Shown: positions 1-9,145, counted from the first letter of the stretch. The stretch: 64,000 nt of DNA from Pseudoxanthomonas sp. SL93 (GCF_026625825.1 NZ_CP113065.1:3773501-3837500), one strand, 5' to 3'. Notes: a model not told the origin generated them from the letters alone. Translations and numbers: made by a program.

Positions 1-16
1 TGTCGCCCGTGAAGGA

Positions 17-574
17 TCAACGTGGCTTGAACACGACCTTCGTGCTGATCGCCACGTCATTCGGCAGGGTCGCGGTGTCGGCCCATTCGCCACCGCCAAC
101 GCCGAAATCGAGGCGCTTGACCGTGGCCTTGCCACTGAGCACCGGCTGGGCGCCGGGGGTCCAGGTGAAGGTCAGCGTGACCGGCTTGCTGACGCCGCGT
201 AGGGTCAGCGTGCCGTCGGCGGCGTACTGGTTGCCGCCCAGCGCGCGGAACTTGCTGGCCGTGTAGCGCGCCTGCGCGAACTTGGCGACATTGAAGAAAT
301 CGGCGGTCGACAACGTTTCGTCGCGGTCACCGTTGCCGGTCTTGGTGCCGGCAAGCTGGATCACCACATCCAGTCGCGAGGCCGCCAGCTGCTTGGGGTC
401 GAAGTTCGTCGTGGTGGCGAAACTGCCGAACCTGCCGGTGAACGTCTCGCCCTGGTAGTTGCTGGCGAACACCAGCGAAGAGCCGGGCGCCTGCACGTAA
501 TCGGCGGCGATCGCCGGCGCGCTGGCCAGCAGCAGGAAGGCAAGCGCGACGCGCGCGCGGTCAGACAGTTTCAT
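17..574 (-). CDS. YceI family periplasmic protein (second copy)
   Basis: A 185-residue exported protein of the YceI family, small lipocalin-like beta barrels that bind isoprenoid-type lipids such as polyprenyl chains in the periplasm. Residues 1-23 form a typical signal peptide ending ASAPAIA, followed by the YceI pattern: a VQAPGSSLVFASNYQG start, then alternating beta strands with TLTLRGVSKPVTL near the middle, characteristic of the family. The reading frame extends further upstream, but ATG 574 gives the clean signal peptide and overlaps the end of the cytochrome b561 gene by 14 bases, so translation is probably coupled. It is the last gene of a yceI-b561-yceI operon. The exact ligand cannot be read from sequence. 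Confidence 0.9.
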   Translation of the reverse strand: MKLSDRARVALAFLLLASAPAIAADYVQAPGSSLVFASNYQGETFTGRFGSFATTTNFDPKQLAASRLDVVIQLAGTKTGNGDRDETLSTADFFNVAKFAQARYTASKFRALGGNQYAADGTLTLRGVSKPVTLTFTWTPGAQPVLSGKATVKRLDFGVGGGEWADTATLPNDVAISTKVVFKPR

Positions 575-1172
575 CGGGAGCATCCTGGGAGGGGGAAGGA
601 GAAGCCGGTGCCGGCGTGGCCACCGTGCGTCGGGCGGGCAGCATGCGCCGTAGCGTGGCGTCGTTCTGGAACAGGTGGTGGTAGAGCGCGGCCGCGGCAT
701 GCGCAAGTACCAGGGCAACCAGCACCCAGAACAGGAATTCGTGCGCACCTTCCGCGGCCTCGTGCACGGCCTCGCTGCGGCCGGTGATCGCCGGCAGGTT
801 GAACAGCTTGAACCACTGCAGCGGATAGCCCGCGGCAGAGTTCAGCACCCAGCCGGACACCGGGATCGCGAACAGCAGCGCGTACAGCAGCCCGTGCGTC
901 ACCGACGCGATGCGCTGCTGCCAGGTCGGCGTGCCGGGCACCGGCGCCGGCGCACCTGCATACAGGCGCCACGCCACGCGCAGTGCGACCAGCGCCAGGA
1001 TGGTCAGTCCGATGGACTTGTGCAGCGCATAGATGTTGATCTTGCGCGGGCCGTTGGGCAGGTCACCCATGGTCAGGCCCAGGTACGCCATCACCAGGAT
1101 CAACACTACGATCAGCCAATGGAATGCCTGGCTGATCGCGCCCCAGCGCTCGTCGGTGTTCTTGAGGGTCAT
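561..1172 (-). CDS. Cytochrome b561 family protein
   Basis: A 203-residue integral membrane diheme cytochrome of the bacterial b561 (YceJ/CybB) family, which passes electrons between quinol and periplasmic acceptors. Four hydrophobic helices are visible at about residues 14-35, 50-70, 90-112 and 145-165. Candidate haem ligands are the histidines in AFHWLI (about 18), ALHKSIG (about 51) and near AHAAAALYHH in the last helix. The C-terminus is a Pro/Ser/Ala-rich tail. It overlaps the stop of the upstream yceI by 4 bases (ATGA) and the start of the downstream yceI by 14, so the three are co-translated. In E. coli the b561 gene yceJ likewise adjoins yceI; here two YceI proteins flank it. Confidence 0.92.
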   Translation of the reverse strand: MTLKNTDERWGAISQAFHWLIVVLILVMAYLGLTMGDLPNGPRKINIYALHKSIGLTILALVALRVAWRLYAGAPAPVPGTPTWQQRIASVTHGLLYALLFAIPVSGWVLNSAAGYPLQWFKLFNLPAITGRSEAVHEAAEGAHEFLFWVLVALVLAHAAAALYHHLFQNDATLRRMLPARRTVATPAPASPSPSQDAPDETV

Positions 1173-1870
1173 GGCGTCGGCTCCGGGGTGGCGGGTGGAA
1201 TGTCTTCGTTGCCGGTCGCGGTTTCTTCCCGGTCGGCCTTGCCGCCGTAGGTGGCTTCGGCTTCGATGCGCAGTTCGACGTCGTCGCCGATCACCGATTT
1301 CCAGGCGGTGATGCCGAAGTCCGCGCGGCTGATGCGGGTGGTGGCGGAAAAACCTGCCGTGCGCCGGAAGGGCGGCATCGGGTGGCGCTTGACGGCATTC
1401 AGGGTGACGTCGAGCTTCACTTCACGGGACACGCCACGCAGGGTCAACGTGCCATACACCGTGGCGCGGCGCGCATCGACCGGTTCCACACGCGTGGACA
1501 CGAAGCGCGCAGTGGGGTGTTCTTCCGCGTCCAGCAGCGAACGCGCCAGCGTGGCTTCATTCCATTTGGCATCGCCCAGGTCCACGCGCGCCATCGGTAC
1601 GGTGGCTTCCAGGCGCGCATGCGTCCAGTCCGCCTCGTCGAACACCAGCGTGCCCGTACTACCTGAGACGGTGCCGAGGGCGCGCGAAAAACCGGCATGC
1701 TCCACCGCGAACATCACCCGCGTATGCACCGGGTCCAGCTGGTACTCGGCGGCGCCTTCCGTGCGGGCCAGTGCAGGCAGCGACGAAAACGCCAGCACCA
1801 GGCCGCACAGCAGTCGGGCAGCGAAGCCGGTGCGTGGACGAGCGCGACGGGGGGCGGGGAGGGCGAACAT
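1169..1870 (-). CDS. YceI family periplasmic protein (first copy)
   Basis: A 233-residue YceI-family protein, longer than the copy at 17-574 because of an N-terminal arginine-rich stretch before the signal peptide (hydrophobic LLCGLVLAFSSLPALA, about residues 20-35) and a charged C-terminal tail ending in Pro/Glu repeats. YceI marks are YQLDPVHTRVMFAVEHAGFS at the mature N-terminus and GTLTLRGVSREVKL further on. It probably binds a lipophilic isoprenoid ligand in the periplasm. It is the first gene of the yceI-b561-yceI operon. The start is the ATG at 1870; a TAGAAT box lies only 7 bases upstream with no Shine-Dalgarno, which suggests a leaderless message. The two YceI copies are clearly diverged from each other. 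Confidence 0.88.
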   Translation of the reverse strand: MFALPAPRRARPRTGFAARLLCGLVLAFSSLPALARTEGAAEYQLDPVHTRVMFAVEHAGFSRALGTVSGSTGTLVFDEADWTHARLEATVPMARVDLGDAKWNEATLARSLLDAEEHPTARFVSTRVEPVDARRATVYGTLTLRGVSREVKLDVTLNAVKRHPMPPFRRTAGFSATTRISRADFGITAWKSVIGDDVELRIEAEATYGGKADREETATGNEDIPPATPEPTP

Positions 1871-1877
1871 GGCGCAG

Positions 1878-1883
1878 ATTCTA
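1878..1883 (-). promoter_or_regulatory. Candidate -10 box of a leaderless yceI transcript
   Basis: TAGAAT on the minus strand ends 7 bases before the ATG of the first yceI gene, so transcription would begin at or next to the start codon. There is no purine-rich ribosome site between. No clear -35 element is visible. The same arrangement occurs before yqgE at 19862. Prediction from sequence only. Confidence 0.4.
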
Positions 1884-1976
1884 GGGGCCGGACCATGAAG
1901 ATACCCCGCTTGCACATGCAACGGTCCGTTGCGACGATGCCCGAGGGGCGAAGGCCGGGATGGAAGGCGGGGCGGG

Positions 1977-4900
1977 ATGACGATGCGTGCGTGGTGGTTG
2001 GTCCTGTGCCTGCTGTGTGCACCGGCATGGGCCACGGTGCCCGAGATCCCGCGGTTCCGCCTGCTGGGTGCGGCCGATGGATTGCCGTCCACGACCATCC
2101 CTGCGCTGGCGCGCGACCGTTCCGGCTATCTGTGGATCGCGACCTGGGATGGCCTGGCCCGCTACGACGGCCTGCAGTTCAAGGTGTGGCGCCACGATCC
2201 CGCGGACCCCGCTTCGCTGCCGGGCAACGTGGTGCAGGCATTGCACATCGACGCCGCCGATCACGTCTGGGTGGCAACCGAGAATGGCGGCCTCAGCGTG
2301 ATGGAAAAGGATCGCAAGGGTTTCCGCCACTACCGCCAGGCCGCTCATCCGGAGATGGGCAGCGATGACGTGTTCGCCATCACCAGCCGCGGCACCGACA
2401 TCTGGTTCGGCACGTTCGGTGGCGGCCTGCACAAGCTCTCGGCCGGGGGGCGCATCACCCGGTTCGCGGCCACGGAAGGGTCCGGCGACGGCCTGCCGTC
2501 GGACAACGTGCTGTCGCTGGCGTTCGACGCGCGCGGCGTGTTGTGGATCGGCACGATGGCCGGTCTGGCCCGCCTTGAAGCGGGCGCCGTGCATCGCCAT
2601 CCGCTGCCGGGTGGTGATGATCTGATCATCTATTCGGTCACCGCCGACGGTAGTGCGCTGTGGGTCGGTGCTTCCGATGGCATGCATCGCTGGCTGCCGG
2701 AGGGACGCTGGGTGACGCCAGCGTGGTCGTCGATGTTCGCGCGCCCCAACGCCGTCATCGCGATGGTCAGCGACGGGCGCGGCGAATACTGGCTCGCGAG
2801 CCAGGGCGGGTTGTGGCGTACCGAAGGCGAAGGCGCGCCGGCGCCGGTCAACTACGACCAGCAGGGCGTCGGCATCGGTCGTGTGCTGCAGACGGTGCTG
2901 ATGCTGCCCGACGGCGGATTGTGGGTGCCGGTGCCTACCCGGGGCCTGGCCTATCTGCGCCCGGACTGGCGGCGCATCGCGGCGTTCTCGCCAGCGCAGG
3001 GTCTGGGCGGCGGCCTCTACCGCGGCCTGTCGCAGGCGGGGGACCATGCGCTGTGGCTGGCCAGCAGCACCGGCAAGGTGGAGCGGCTGGATACGCGCAC
3101 CGGTGAGATTTCCCCGTTGGGGCACCACGAAGCGTTGCTGGGCGAAATGCGCCTCACCTCGGCCCTGCAGGACAGCCAGGGCAAACTCTGGATCGGCCAT
3201 CGCACCGGTCTGCTGCGCATCGATCCTGCCAGCGGCGCATTGCAGCAGTGGTCGCAGCAGGGTGCGGACGCCACGCCCGATGGCACGTCGGTGGACTGGC
3301 TGGTCGAAGGGCAGGACGGCAGCCTCTGGCTGGTGACCCAGATGGGCAGCGTGCAGCGCCGCGACCTGCGCACGGGTGCCGTGCTGGACACGTTGCTGCG
3401 CGACCCCGAGGACGGCACATCGCTGCCGGCCACCGAGGCCATCGTGCGTGCACCCGATGGCAGCGTGTGGCTGGCGGGCGAAGCCGGCCTGCTGCGCTGG
3501 GACAGTGCGACGCACCGCTTCGCCGCGGTACCGGCGATGGGCCGCGAGCGGGTGTTTTCGTTCGCGTTCGAACATGCCGACCGCCTGTGGCTGCATCGCC
3601 TGACCGGCGTGGAAGCGTGGCGACGCGATGGCGTGCGCGGCTGGGTGCGCGAACGCCGCATCGGCGTGGACGAGGGACTGCCCGCGGTGGAGTCGACAGG
3701 CCTGCAGGTGGATCCGCAGCGCAGGGTCTGGCTGGGTACGCGCCGCGGCGTCTTCCGCATCGATCCCAACCTGCGGGGGTCGCGCGCGCTGCTGCGCAAC
3801 TTCAGCGTGCGCGACGGCATGATCAGTCAGGAGCTCAACGACCGCGGCCTGCTGATGACGCGCGACGGCCTGCTGGCCGGTACGGCCGCCGACGGCTCGG
3901 TGATGCTGATCGATACGCACCTGCCCGATCCCGCCCCGGTCACGCCCAGCCTGGTGCTGGACAACCTGCAGGTGAGCCGCGGCGACGAGGTGATGCACTT
4001 CCCCGGCCAAGATGGACTGGAACTGACGCCGCAGGACCACGAACTGCAGGTCAGCATGCGCCTGCTGAGCTACGAAGACCCGCTGGCCAACCGCTACCGC
4101 TCGCTGCTGGAAGGCTTCGATTCCGGCTGGGTGGACCAGGGCGCCAGCGGCGAGCGCGTGTTCTCGGCACTCGCGCCAGGTCGTTATCTGCTACGCCTGC
4201 AGGCGTTCGACGCGGCCGGCAATGCCTCGCGCGAGATCCACCTGCGCTTCCGCGTGTTGCCGCCCTGGTGGCGCAGCCCGTGGGGCATCGCCCTGTTCTC
4301 GCTGCTGGGCGTGCTGCTGCTGCTGGCGCTGGGTGCGGCGTACCGCCGGCGCGTACGCCGTCGCAGCGCGTGGCAGCTGGCGGAACACAAGCGCGAAGTG
4401 GCCGAACAGGCTTCGCTGGCGAAGACGCGCTTCCTTGCCACGCTCGGCCACGAGATCCGCACGCCGATGACCGGCGTGCTGGGCATGACCGAACTGCTGC
4501 AGTCCACGTCGCTGAACACCCGGCAGCGTGGCTATGCCGACTCCATCCAGCGCGCGGGCACCCACCTGCTGAGGCTGGTCAACGACGCGCTGGACCTGGC
4601 GAGGATCGAGGCCGGCAAGCTGGAGTTGCAGCAGATCGACTTCGACCTGCACGTGCTGCTGCATGACGTGGTCGCACTGATGGCACCGGTGGCGGCCAAG
4701 CGGGGCCTGGCCTTCCACGACGCCATCGCCGCGGACGTGCCGCAGCGGGTGATCGGGGATCCGTTGCGCGTGCGACAGATCCTGCTGAACCTGCTGGGCA
4801 ATGCCATCAAGTTCACCGAAGCCGGGCACGTGTCGATGCGGGTGTTCCCGCTGGCGCCTCAGGGCCTGCGCATCGAAGTGGGCGACACTGGGCCGGGCAT

Positions 4901-5570
4901 CAACGCCGAGCAGCAGGCGCGGCTGTTCCAGCGTTTCGAACAGGCCGAAGGCGCGCGCACCACGGCGCGCTACGGCGGCAGCGGCCTGGGGCTGGCGATC
5001 TGCCAGGAACTGGCGCTGGCGATGGGGGGGCGCATCAGCGTGGAAAGCGTGCCGGGCAAGGGCACGCGCTTCTTCGTCGACCTGCCGGGACTGGTCGACG
5101 TGAAGGGGTCTGCGACCGTGATGCCCAAGGCGGTGCCTGTCGTCGCCTCGCAGCAGGCGCTGCATATCCTGCTGGTGGAAGACGACCCCACGGTCGCCGA
5201 GGTCGTCGCGGGTCTGTTGCGCGGACGCGGGCATGCGGTGACGCATGTGCCGCACGGCCTGGCCGCGTTGACCGAAGTGGACCAGGCGAGATTCGATCTG
5301 GCGTTCCTCGATCTGGACCTGCCCGGGCTGGATGGCATCGCGCTGGCGGCGCAGTTGCGACAGCGCGGCTTCACCGCGCCGCTGGTGGCGTTGACCGCCC
5401 GCACCGATGCCGATGCCGAGCCGCAGGCGCTGAAGGCGGGGTTCGACAGTTTCGTGCGCAAGCCCGTCACCGGCGACATGCTGGTCGAAGCGATCGCGGC
5501 GGTGCTGGGCCAATCCCCGTTTCCGTCGCCGCCCGGTGAGGATGCGCGCGGGCGGGAGACGGAGGCCTGA
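1977..5570 (+). CDS. Hybrid sensor histidine kinase with periplasmic beta-propeller (HTCS-like)
   Basis: A 1197-residue hybrid two-component sensor. A signal peptide (about 1-19) is followed by a periplasmic region of about 14 two-component-regulator propeller repeats (recurring LWIGT, VWVAT and GSLWLV blades, about 25-660), a Y_Y_Y domain (about 665-760), one membrane helix (about 768-790), a HisKA domain with the phospho-accepting His825 in GHEIRTPM, an ATPase domain (N box NAIKFTE, G1 DTGPGI, G2 GSGLGLAI) and a receiver domain whose acceptor is Asp1112 in FLDLDLPG with Lys in VRKP. This is the layout of Bacteroides hybrid two-component systems, but it ends after the receiver with no AraC output domain. 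The start is ATG 1977 (ATG 1983 also possible); the frame reaches a TTG at 1929 that would spoil the signal peptide. The ligand is unknown; propeller sensors often bind oligosaccharides. The downstream gene begins 2 bases after the stop. Confidence 0.93.
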   Translation: MTMRAWWLVLCLLCAPAWATVPEIPRFRLLGAADGLPSTTIPALARDRSGYLWIATWDGLARYDGLQFKVWRHDPADPASLPGNVVQALHIDAADHVWVATENGGLSVMEKDRKGFRHYRQAAHPEMGSDDVFAITSRGTDIWFGTFGGGLHKLSAGGRITRFAATEGSGDGLPSDNVLSLAFDARGVLWIGTMAGLARLEAGAVHRHPLPGGDDLIIYSVTADGSALWVGASDGMHRWLPEGRWVTPAWSSMFARPNAVIAMVSDGRGEYWLASQGGLWRTEGEGAPAPVNYDQQGVGIGRVLQTVLMLPDGGLWVPVPTRGLAYLRPDWRRIAAFSPAQGLGGGLYRGLSQAGDHALWLASSTGKVERLDTRTGEISPLGHHEALLGEMRLTSALQDSQGKLWIGHRTGLLRIDPASGALQQWSQQGADATPDGTSVDWLVEGQDGSLWLVTQMGSVQRRDLRTGAVLDTLLRDPEDGTSLPATEAIVRAPDGSVWLAGEAGLLRWDSATHRFAAVPAMGRERVFSFAFEHADRLWLHRLTGVEAWRRDGVRGWVRERRIGVDEGLPAVESTGLQVDPQRRVWLGTRRGVFRIDPNLRGSRALLRNFSVRDGMISQELNDRGLLMTRDGLLAGTAADGSVMLIDTHLPDPAPVTPSLVLDNLQVSRGDEVMHFPGQDGLELTPQDHELQVSMRLLSYEDPLANRYRSLLEGFDSGWVDQGASGERVFSALAPGRYLLRLQAFDAAGNASREIHLRFRVLPPWWRSPWGIALFSLLGVLLLLALGAAYRRRVRRRSAWQLAEHKREVAEQASLAKTRFLATLGHEIRTPMTGVLGMTELLQSTSLNTRQRGYADSIQRAGTHLLRLVNDALDLARIEAGKLELQQIDFDLHVLLHDVVALMAPVAAKRGLAFHDAIAADVPQRVIGDPLRVRQILLNLLGNAIKFTEAGHVSMRVFPLAPQGLRIEVGDTGPGINAEQQARLFQRFEQAEGARTTARYGGSGLGLAICQELALAMGGRISVESVPGKGTRFFVDLPGLVDVKGSATVMPKAVPVVASQQALHILLVEDDPTVAEVVAGLLRGRGHAVTHVPHGLAALTEVDQARFDLAFLDLDLPGLDGIALAAQLRQRGFTAPLVALTARTDADAEPQALKAGFDSFVRKPVTGDMLVEAIAAVLGQSPFPSPPGEDARGRETEA

Positions 5571-5572
5571 CG

Positions 5573-6559
5573 ATGTGGCGGGCATGCGCATTGATGCTAT
5601 TGGGCGGGTTCGCCACCGCGGCAGCGGCACAGCCGGCGGATACCGATCGCAACCGCAAGCCGGAGTCGGAATCGGCATCGACGAGCACCGACGACGGAGG
5701 GGTGCCGTTTCTCGGCGGCTTCCTGACCGAGACACGCATCCTGTATCCGCTGCGCCTGGGTGATTGGCAGGCGCGCGGTGAGCACCGTTACGAGCAGGCC
5801 GAACTGGGAGTGTCGGTGCGCTACCAGCACCGCCGCCACCCTGATCGCTGGGTGGACGTGTACTTCTATCCCGGCGGTGTCCTCGAGGACGGGCGGTTGC
5901 TGCGCGAAACGCAGGGCACGCTGGAAAGCATCCGGGCGCATGGCGGTTACACCGGCGTCGAGGTCACGCCTCCACACGACTACCGCCTCGGCATCGGCAA
6001 CGGCAAGCAACGCCGGCAGCTTCCCGCCTATGCCGTGGCGATGTCGCTGCGGCGCGAGGGCAAGGACTACAGTTCGGCCATGGTGCTGCTGGCCAAGGAC
6101 CTTTATTTCATCAAGGGCCGCTTCAGTGCCGAGGCCGATGTCATGAAGCCGGCGCGGGTCCAGTCGCAGCTGCAGGCGCTGATGGAACAGCTGGTGCGCG
6201 AGACCACCGTGCTCAGCACCGGCGCCTGCTGGATGCCGCCGCCGATCGTGCAGGTCGCATCGCTGGATGACAAGGCAGTCGGGGCGCTCATGAGCACGCG
6301 GCGCGATGGCGAGTTGCGCGTGGTGGCGCATGCGGATCGCATCGATGCGCTGGAGCCCGACTCACCCGAGGCCAGGGTGATGCAGTTCATGTCGATGACG
6401 GCCAGCGGCCGCTGGATACAGGGCTGCAATCCGCCCGAGGACATGACACCCGACGTGCCGCCCACGCACCGGGAAATACGCTTCGAATACCGCGCGCCCG
6501 ACGGGCGCAGCGACGGCCGCACGCCCCGCCTGCGGGGCAGGCGCCTGGGCGTGGGCTGA
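5573..6559 (+). CDS. Secreted protein of unknown function
   Basis: A 328-residue protein that I do not recognise. Residues 1-19 are a signal peptide (hydrophobic core ALMLLGGFATAAAAQ). A short Ser/Asp/Glu-rich low-complexity linker follows (about 22-45), then a folded body with aromatic-rich segments (ILYPLRLGDW, RWVDVYFYPGG, KDLYFIKGRF) and a basic C-terminus with several RGR/RRLG motifs. A single Cys pair (ACWM and GCNPP) could form a disulfide. It starts 2 bases after the stop of the propeller histidine kinase and is surely co-transcribed, so it may serve that sensor in the periplasm, but this is inferred only from position. Confidence 0.75.
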   Translation: MWRACALMLLGGFATAAAAQPADTDRNRKPESESASTSTDDGGVPFLGGFLTETRILYPLRLGDWQARGEHRYEQAELGVSVRYQHRRHPDRWVDVYFYPGGVLEDGRLLRETQGTLESIRAHGGYTGVEVTPPHDYRLGIGNGKQRRQLPAYAVAMSLRREGKDYSSAMVLLAKDLYFIKGRFSAEADVMKPARVQSQLQALMEQLVRETTVLSTGACWMPPPIVQVASLDDKAVGALMSTRRDGELRVVAHADRIDALEPDSPEARVMQFMSMTASGRWIQGCNPPEDMTPDVPPTHREIRFEYRAPDGRSDGRTPRLRGRRLGVG

Positions 6560-6563
6560 CCGA

Positions 6564-7070
6564 TCACGGCAGCGGGTGTACTTCCATCACGCCGAACATC
6601 GGGTCGTAGTAGAACCAGTCGCTGCCGTTGGTGGAAAGCCAGTCGATCTGCGCGCGGTGCGCCGCAGGCACGTGGCACAGCACGGCATTGCCGTAGTCGT
6701 CGCCGGCCGGGGCCGGGGAGGGCGGCGAATCATCGAGGAAGTCCGCGAGCGATGCCGGCTTCTCGCCCCAGGTCAGGCAGTCGGCCTCTGATGCCGTGGC
6801 GGCGGGCCACGTCATCCTGTCCCAGAAGCCCGCGCGTCCTTTCGCGTTCAGTCGATGCGCGTCCGCCACCTCGCCGTTGGCCGCCAGGCGCACCTGCCAT
6901 GCCTCCTGCCGGCGCTCGACGATCCACACCGTGTCATCCTCCAACGCCGTGGCGCCATGTCCGTAGCGACCGGCGAACCGGTCCGCGTCCTGCGCCGCCA
7001 CACAAGGCAATGCAAGCAGCAGGAGAGTGGCGAGCGTGCCGCGGGCCGCGCGGCGTGTCATGCACTGCAT
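6564..7070 (-). CDS. Exported protein of unknown function
   Basis: A 168-residue protein without a recognised family. The N-terminus MQCMTRRAARG is followed by a hydrophobic stretch (ATLLLLALPCVAA) that looks like a signal peptide cleaved before QDADR. The mature part has GDDYGNAVLCHVPAAHRAQI and DWFYYDPMFGV segments and two further cysteines. The start is ATG 7070 (ATG 7061 is the alternative), 4 bases after the stop of the upstream gene at 7075, so the two exported proteins form a translationally coupled pair. It ends 4 bases from the convergent gene at 5573-6559. Function not inferable. Confidence 0.65.
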   Translation of the reverse strand: MQCMTRRAARGTLATLLLLALPCVAAQDADRFAGRYGHGATALEDDTVWIVERRQEAWQVRLAANGEVADAHRLNAKGRAGFWDRMTWPAATASEADCLTWGEKPASLADFLDDSPPSPAPAGDDYGNAVLCHVPAAHRAQIDWLSTNGSDWFYYDPMFGVMEVHPLP

Positions 7071-7074
7071 CGGC

Positions 7075-7722
7075 TCAATCCGCCCACGCTTCGGCATAGA
7101 GCGTGCGCTGTGCGTCGTCGGGATCGGGATGGATCCAGATGCCGCTGATGTCATCGGTGGGAAGGAAAAGTCCGGTGCCGGTCACGCTCATCTTGCAGGC
7201 GGACGGCGTAGAAGCCGTTTCTTCGCGCAGCCGGCGTTCGCGGCAGGCACCTTCCACGTGCGCCTGCAGTGCCGTCGCGGCCGCGTCGTAGGGGGCCTCG
7301 ATCACGTACTGGTGGTCGCCCCAGCGCTCGGAATCCATCAGCCGCACTTCCGCCACCGGCAGACCGGCCAGGCGGACGCGTTCGGGCTTCAGCAGGGCGC
7401 GCGACGTGATGGCCAGGGTCTCCTCGCCCGCATCGTCCACCGTGGCCGCATCGCAATCCAGCTGCACGCTGGTGACATGCTGGCGCCAGGGCAGCGGCAG
7501 CTCATCCAGTCGGCGCGCACGCACCCGGCTGCAATCCGGTGCGGGCGGACGGCCATCCTCGGCATACGCCACATCGGGGGCCAGCGTCAGCACCAGCGCG
7601 GGAAAATCGCCGCCCCGGACATGCAGCGCAGGGGGCGGCGTCAGGTCTTCGGCCCGGGCGCGCGCCGCGGCTGCCATCAGCAGGCCGGCGGCGGCAGGGG
7701 CAAGCAGGCAGCGGCAATCCAT
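7075..7722 (-). CDS. Exported protein of unknown function
   Basis: A 215-residue protein with an N-terminal signal-like segment (LLAPAAAGLLMAAAARARA, about residues 5-24) and a mature region with five cysteines, among them PDCSRV, QLDCDAA, GACRERR and SACKMS, compatible with disulfides. It shares style and size with the gene directly downstream (6564-7070), and the stop and next start are 4 bases apart, so both belong to one unit. There is no catalytic motif that I can identify. It follows hemE (stop 7777) by 54 bases on the same strand and may be transcribed from it. Confidence 0.65.
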   Translation of the reverse strand: MDCRCLLAPAAAGLLMAAAARARAEDLTPPPALHVRGGDFPALVLTLAPDVAYAEDGRPPAPDCSRVRARRLDELPLPWRQHVTSVQLDCDAATVDDAGEETLAITSRALLKPERVRLAGLPVAEVRLMDSERWGDHQYVIEAPYDAAATALQAHVEGACRERRLREETASTPSACKMSVTGTGLFLPTDDISGIWIHPDPDDAQRTLYAEAWAD

Positions 7723-7776
7723 TGCATCACTCCAAGGTGGAAAAACGGATCTGCCGCGCTCAGTCGGCGACAGGCC

Positions 7777-8847
7777 TCATCTTGCGCTGAATTCGTGCAC
7801 CGCATCGACCAGCACGCCGACATGATCGGGATTCATGTCGGGCGACATGCCATGGCCCAGGTTGAAGACATGGCCATCGCGATTGCCGTCCGCGCCGGCG
7901 GCGTAACTGTCCAGCGTGTGCTTGACCTGGGTGCGTATCGCCTCGGGAGAACCGTAGAGGACAGCCGGGTCCAGGTTGCCCTGCAGCGCGACCTTGCCGC
8001 CCGTGCGGCGGCGCGCTTCGGACAGTTCCACCAGCCAGTCCACGCCGACGCCTTCGGCGCCGCTGCCCGCCAGGTCTTCCAGGTAGGCGGCGTTGCCCTT
8101 GCCGAACAGGATCAGCGGCGTGCGTTCGTCACCCTCGCCGCGCTCCAGCTCGCGCGCGATGCGCTGCAGGTAGGGCAGGGAGAACTCGCGGTACATCGCC
8201 GGGCTCAGCACGCCGCCCCAGGTGTCGAACACCTGCAGCGCCTGCGCGCCGGCCGCGCGCTGCGCGGACAGGTAGGCGATCACGGCATCGGTGTTCAGCG
8301 ACAGCAGGCGGTGCAGCGTGGCGGGGTCGTTCAGCGCCATCGCCTTGATGCGCGCGAAGTCCTTGCTGCCGCCGCCCTCCACCATGTAGCAGGCCAGCGT
8401 CCACGGACTGCCGGAAAAGCCGATCAGCGGCACCTTGCCGTCCAGCTCGCGACGGATCACGCGCACCGCGTCCATCACGTAGCGCAGTTCGGTTTCCATG
8501 TCCGGCACGCCCAGCTTGTCGGCGTCGGCGGCGGTGCGCACGGTGCGTTCGAACTTGGGGCCTTCGCCTTCCACGAAGTACAGGCCCAGCCCCATCGCAT
8601 CCGGGATGGTCAGGATGTCGGAGAACAGGATGGCCGCGTCCAGGTCGAAGCGGCGCAACGGCTGCAGGGTGACTTCGCAGGCCACCTCGGGATTCTTCGC
8701 CATGCCCAGGAAGCTGCCGGCTTCCTTGCGGGTGGCGCGGTACTCGGGCAGGTAGCGGCCGGCCTGGCGCATCAGCCACACGGGCGTGCAGTCGACGGGT
8801 TGGCGGCGCAGCGCGCGCAGGAGGCGGTCGTTCTTCAGGGCAGTCAT
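7777..8847 (-). CDS. hemE: Uroporphyrinogen decarboxylase
   Basis: A 356-residue HemE, the normal length. It removes four acetate carboxyls from uroporphyrinogen III to give coproporphyrinogen III in cytoplasmic haem synthesis. The signature near the N-terminus, [11 protein letters not shown], and the catalytic Asp segment [14 protein letters not shown] are both present, as is the glycine-rich [12 protein letters not shown] substrate loop and the C-terminal NLGHGMSPD. The ATG at 8847 has no strong ribosome site. The gene lies 18 bases after the small WGR gene on the same strand, in a run aroK-aroB-WGR-hemE. Confidence 0.98.
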   Translation of the reverse strand: MTALKNDRLLRALRRQPVDCTPVWLMRQAGRYLPEYRATRKEAGSFLGMAKNPEVACEVTLQPLRRFDLDAAILFSDILTIPDAMGLGLYFVEGEGPKFERTVRTAADADKLGVPDMETELRYVMDAVRVIRRELDGKVPLIGFSGSPWTLACYMVEGGGSKDFARIKAMALNDPATLHRLLSLNTDAVIAYLSAQRAAGAQALQVFDTWGGVLSPAMYREFSLPYLQRIARELERGEGDERTPLILFGKGNAAYLEDLAGSGAEGVGVDWLVELSEARRRTGGKVALQGNLDPAVLYGSPEAIRTQVKHTLDSYAAGADGNRDGHVFNLGHGMSPDMNPDHVGVLVDAVHEFSAR

Positions 8848-8865
8848 GGCAATCCGGGTGAAGGG

Positions 8866-9120
8866 TTACTTGGGGGCTTCGGCGCCACGCACGAACGTCA
8901 CCTGGAAGCCGCGCTTCACGTGGCTGTCGCGGGCCTTTTCGAAAGCGGCGGTGGCTTCGTCCTGCAGCAGGTACTGCTCGCGCTTCAGCTGCGCGCGCCC
9001 GCCGATCTGGCCGGTTTCGCGCAGCAGCTCCCAGCCACCGAACAGGTCGGGCTGCAGGGTCAGCTGGACGTAGCGGGGCGCTTCGCCCGCGGTGGGGCGT
9101 TGCTGGAGGAGGACGCGCAT
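8866..9120 (-). CDS. WGR domain-containing protein
   Basis: An 84-residue protein made almost only of a WGR domain: the core reads YVQLTLQPDLFGGW followed by a Gly-rich turn GQIGGRAQLK and an AAFEKARDSHVKRGF helix with the ending Y/F-Q-V typical of the fold. WGR domains are nucleic-acid-associated modules known from PARPs and bacterial MolR-like proteins; stand-alone copies are of unknown role. It sits 25 bases downstream of aroB and 18 bases upstream of hemE, so it is probably expressed with the aro operon without a metabolic link that can be stated. Confidence 0.8.
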   Translation of the reverse strand: MRVLLQQRPTAGEAPRYVQLTLQPDLFGGWELLRETGQIGGRAQLKREQYLLQDEATAAFEKARDSHVKRGFQVTFVRGAEAPK

Positions 9121-9145
9121 GGCGGCATTTTAGCCGGATGGGCTG

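Noticed and set aside
1881..4040. 719-residue minus-strand open frame opposite the hybrid kinase
   Set aside because: Mirror frame of the propeller domain; no start signal and no family motif.
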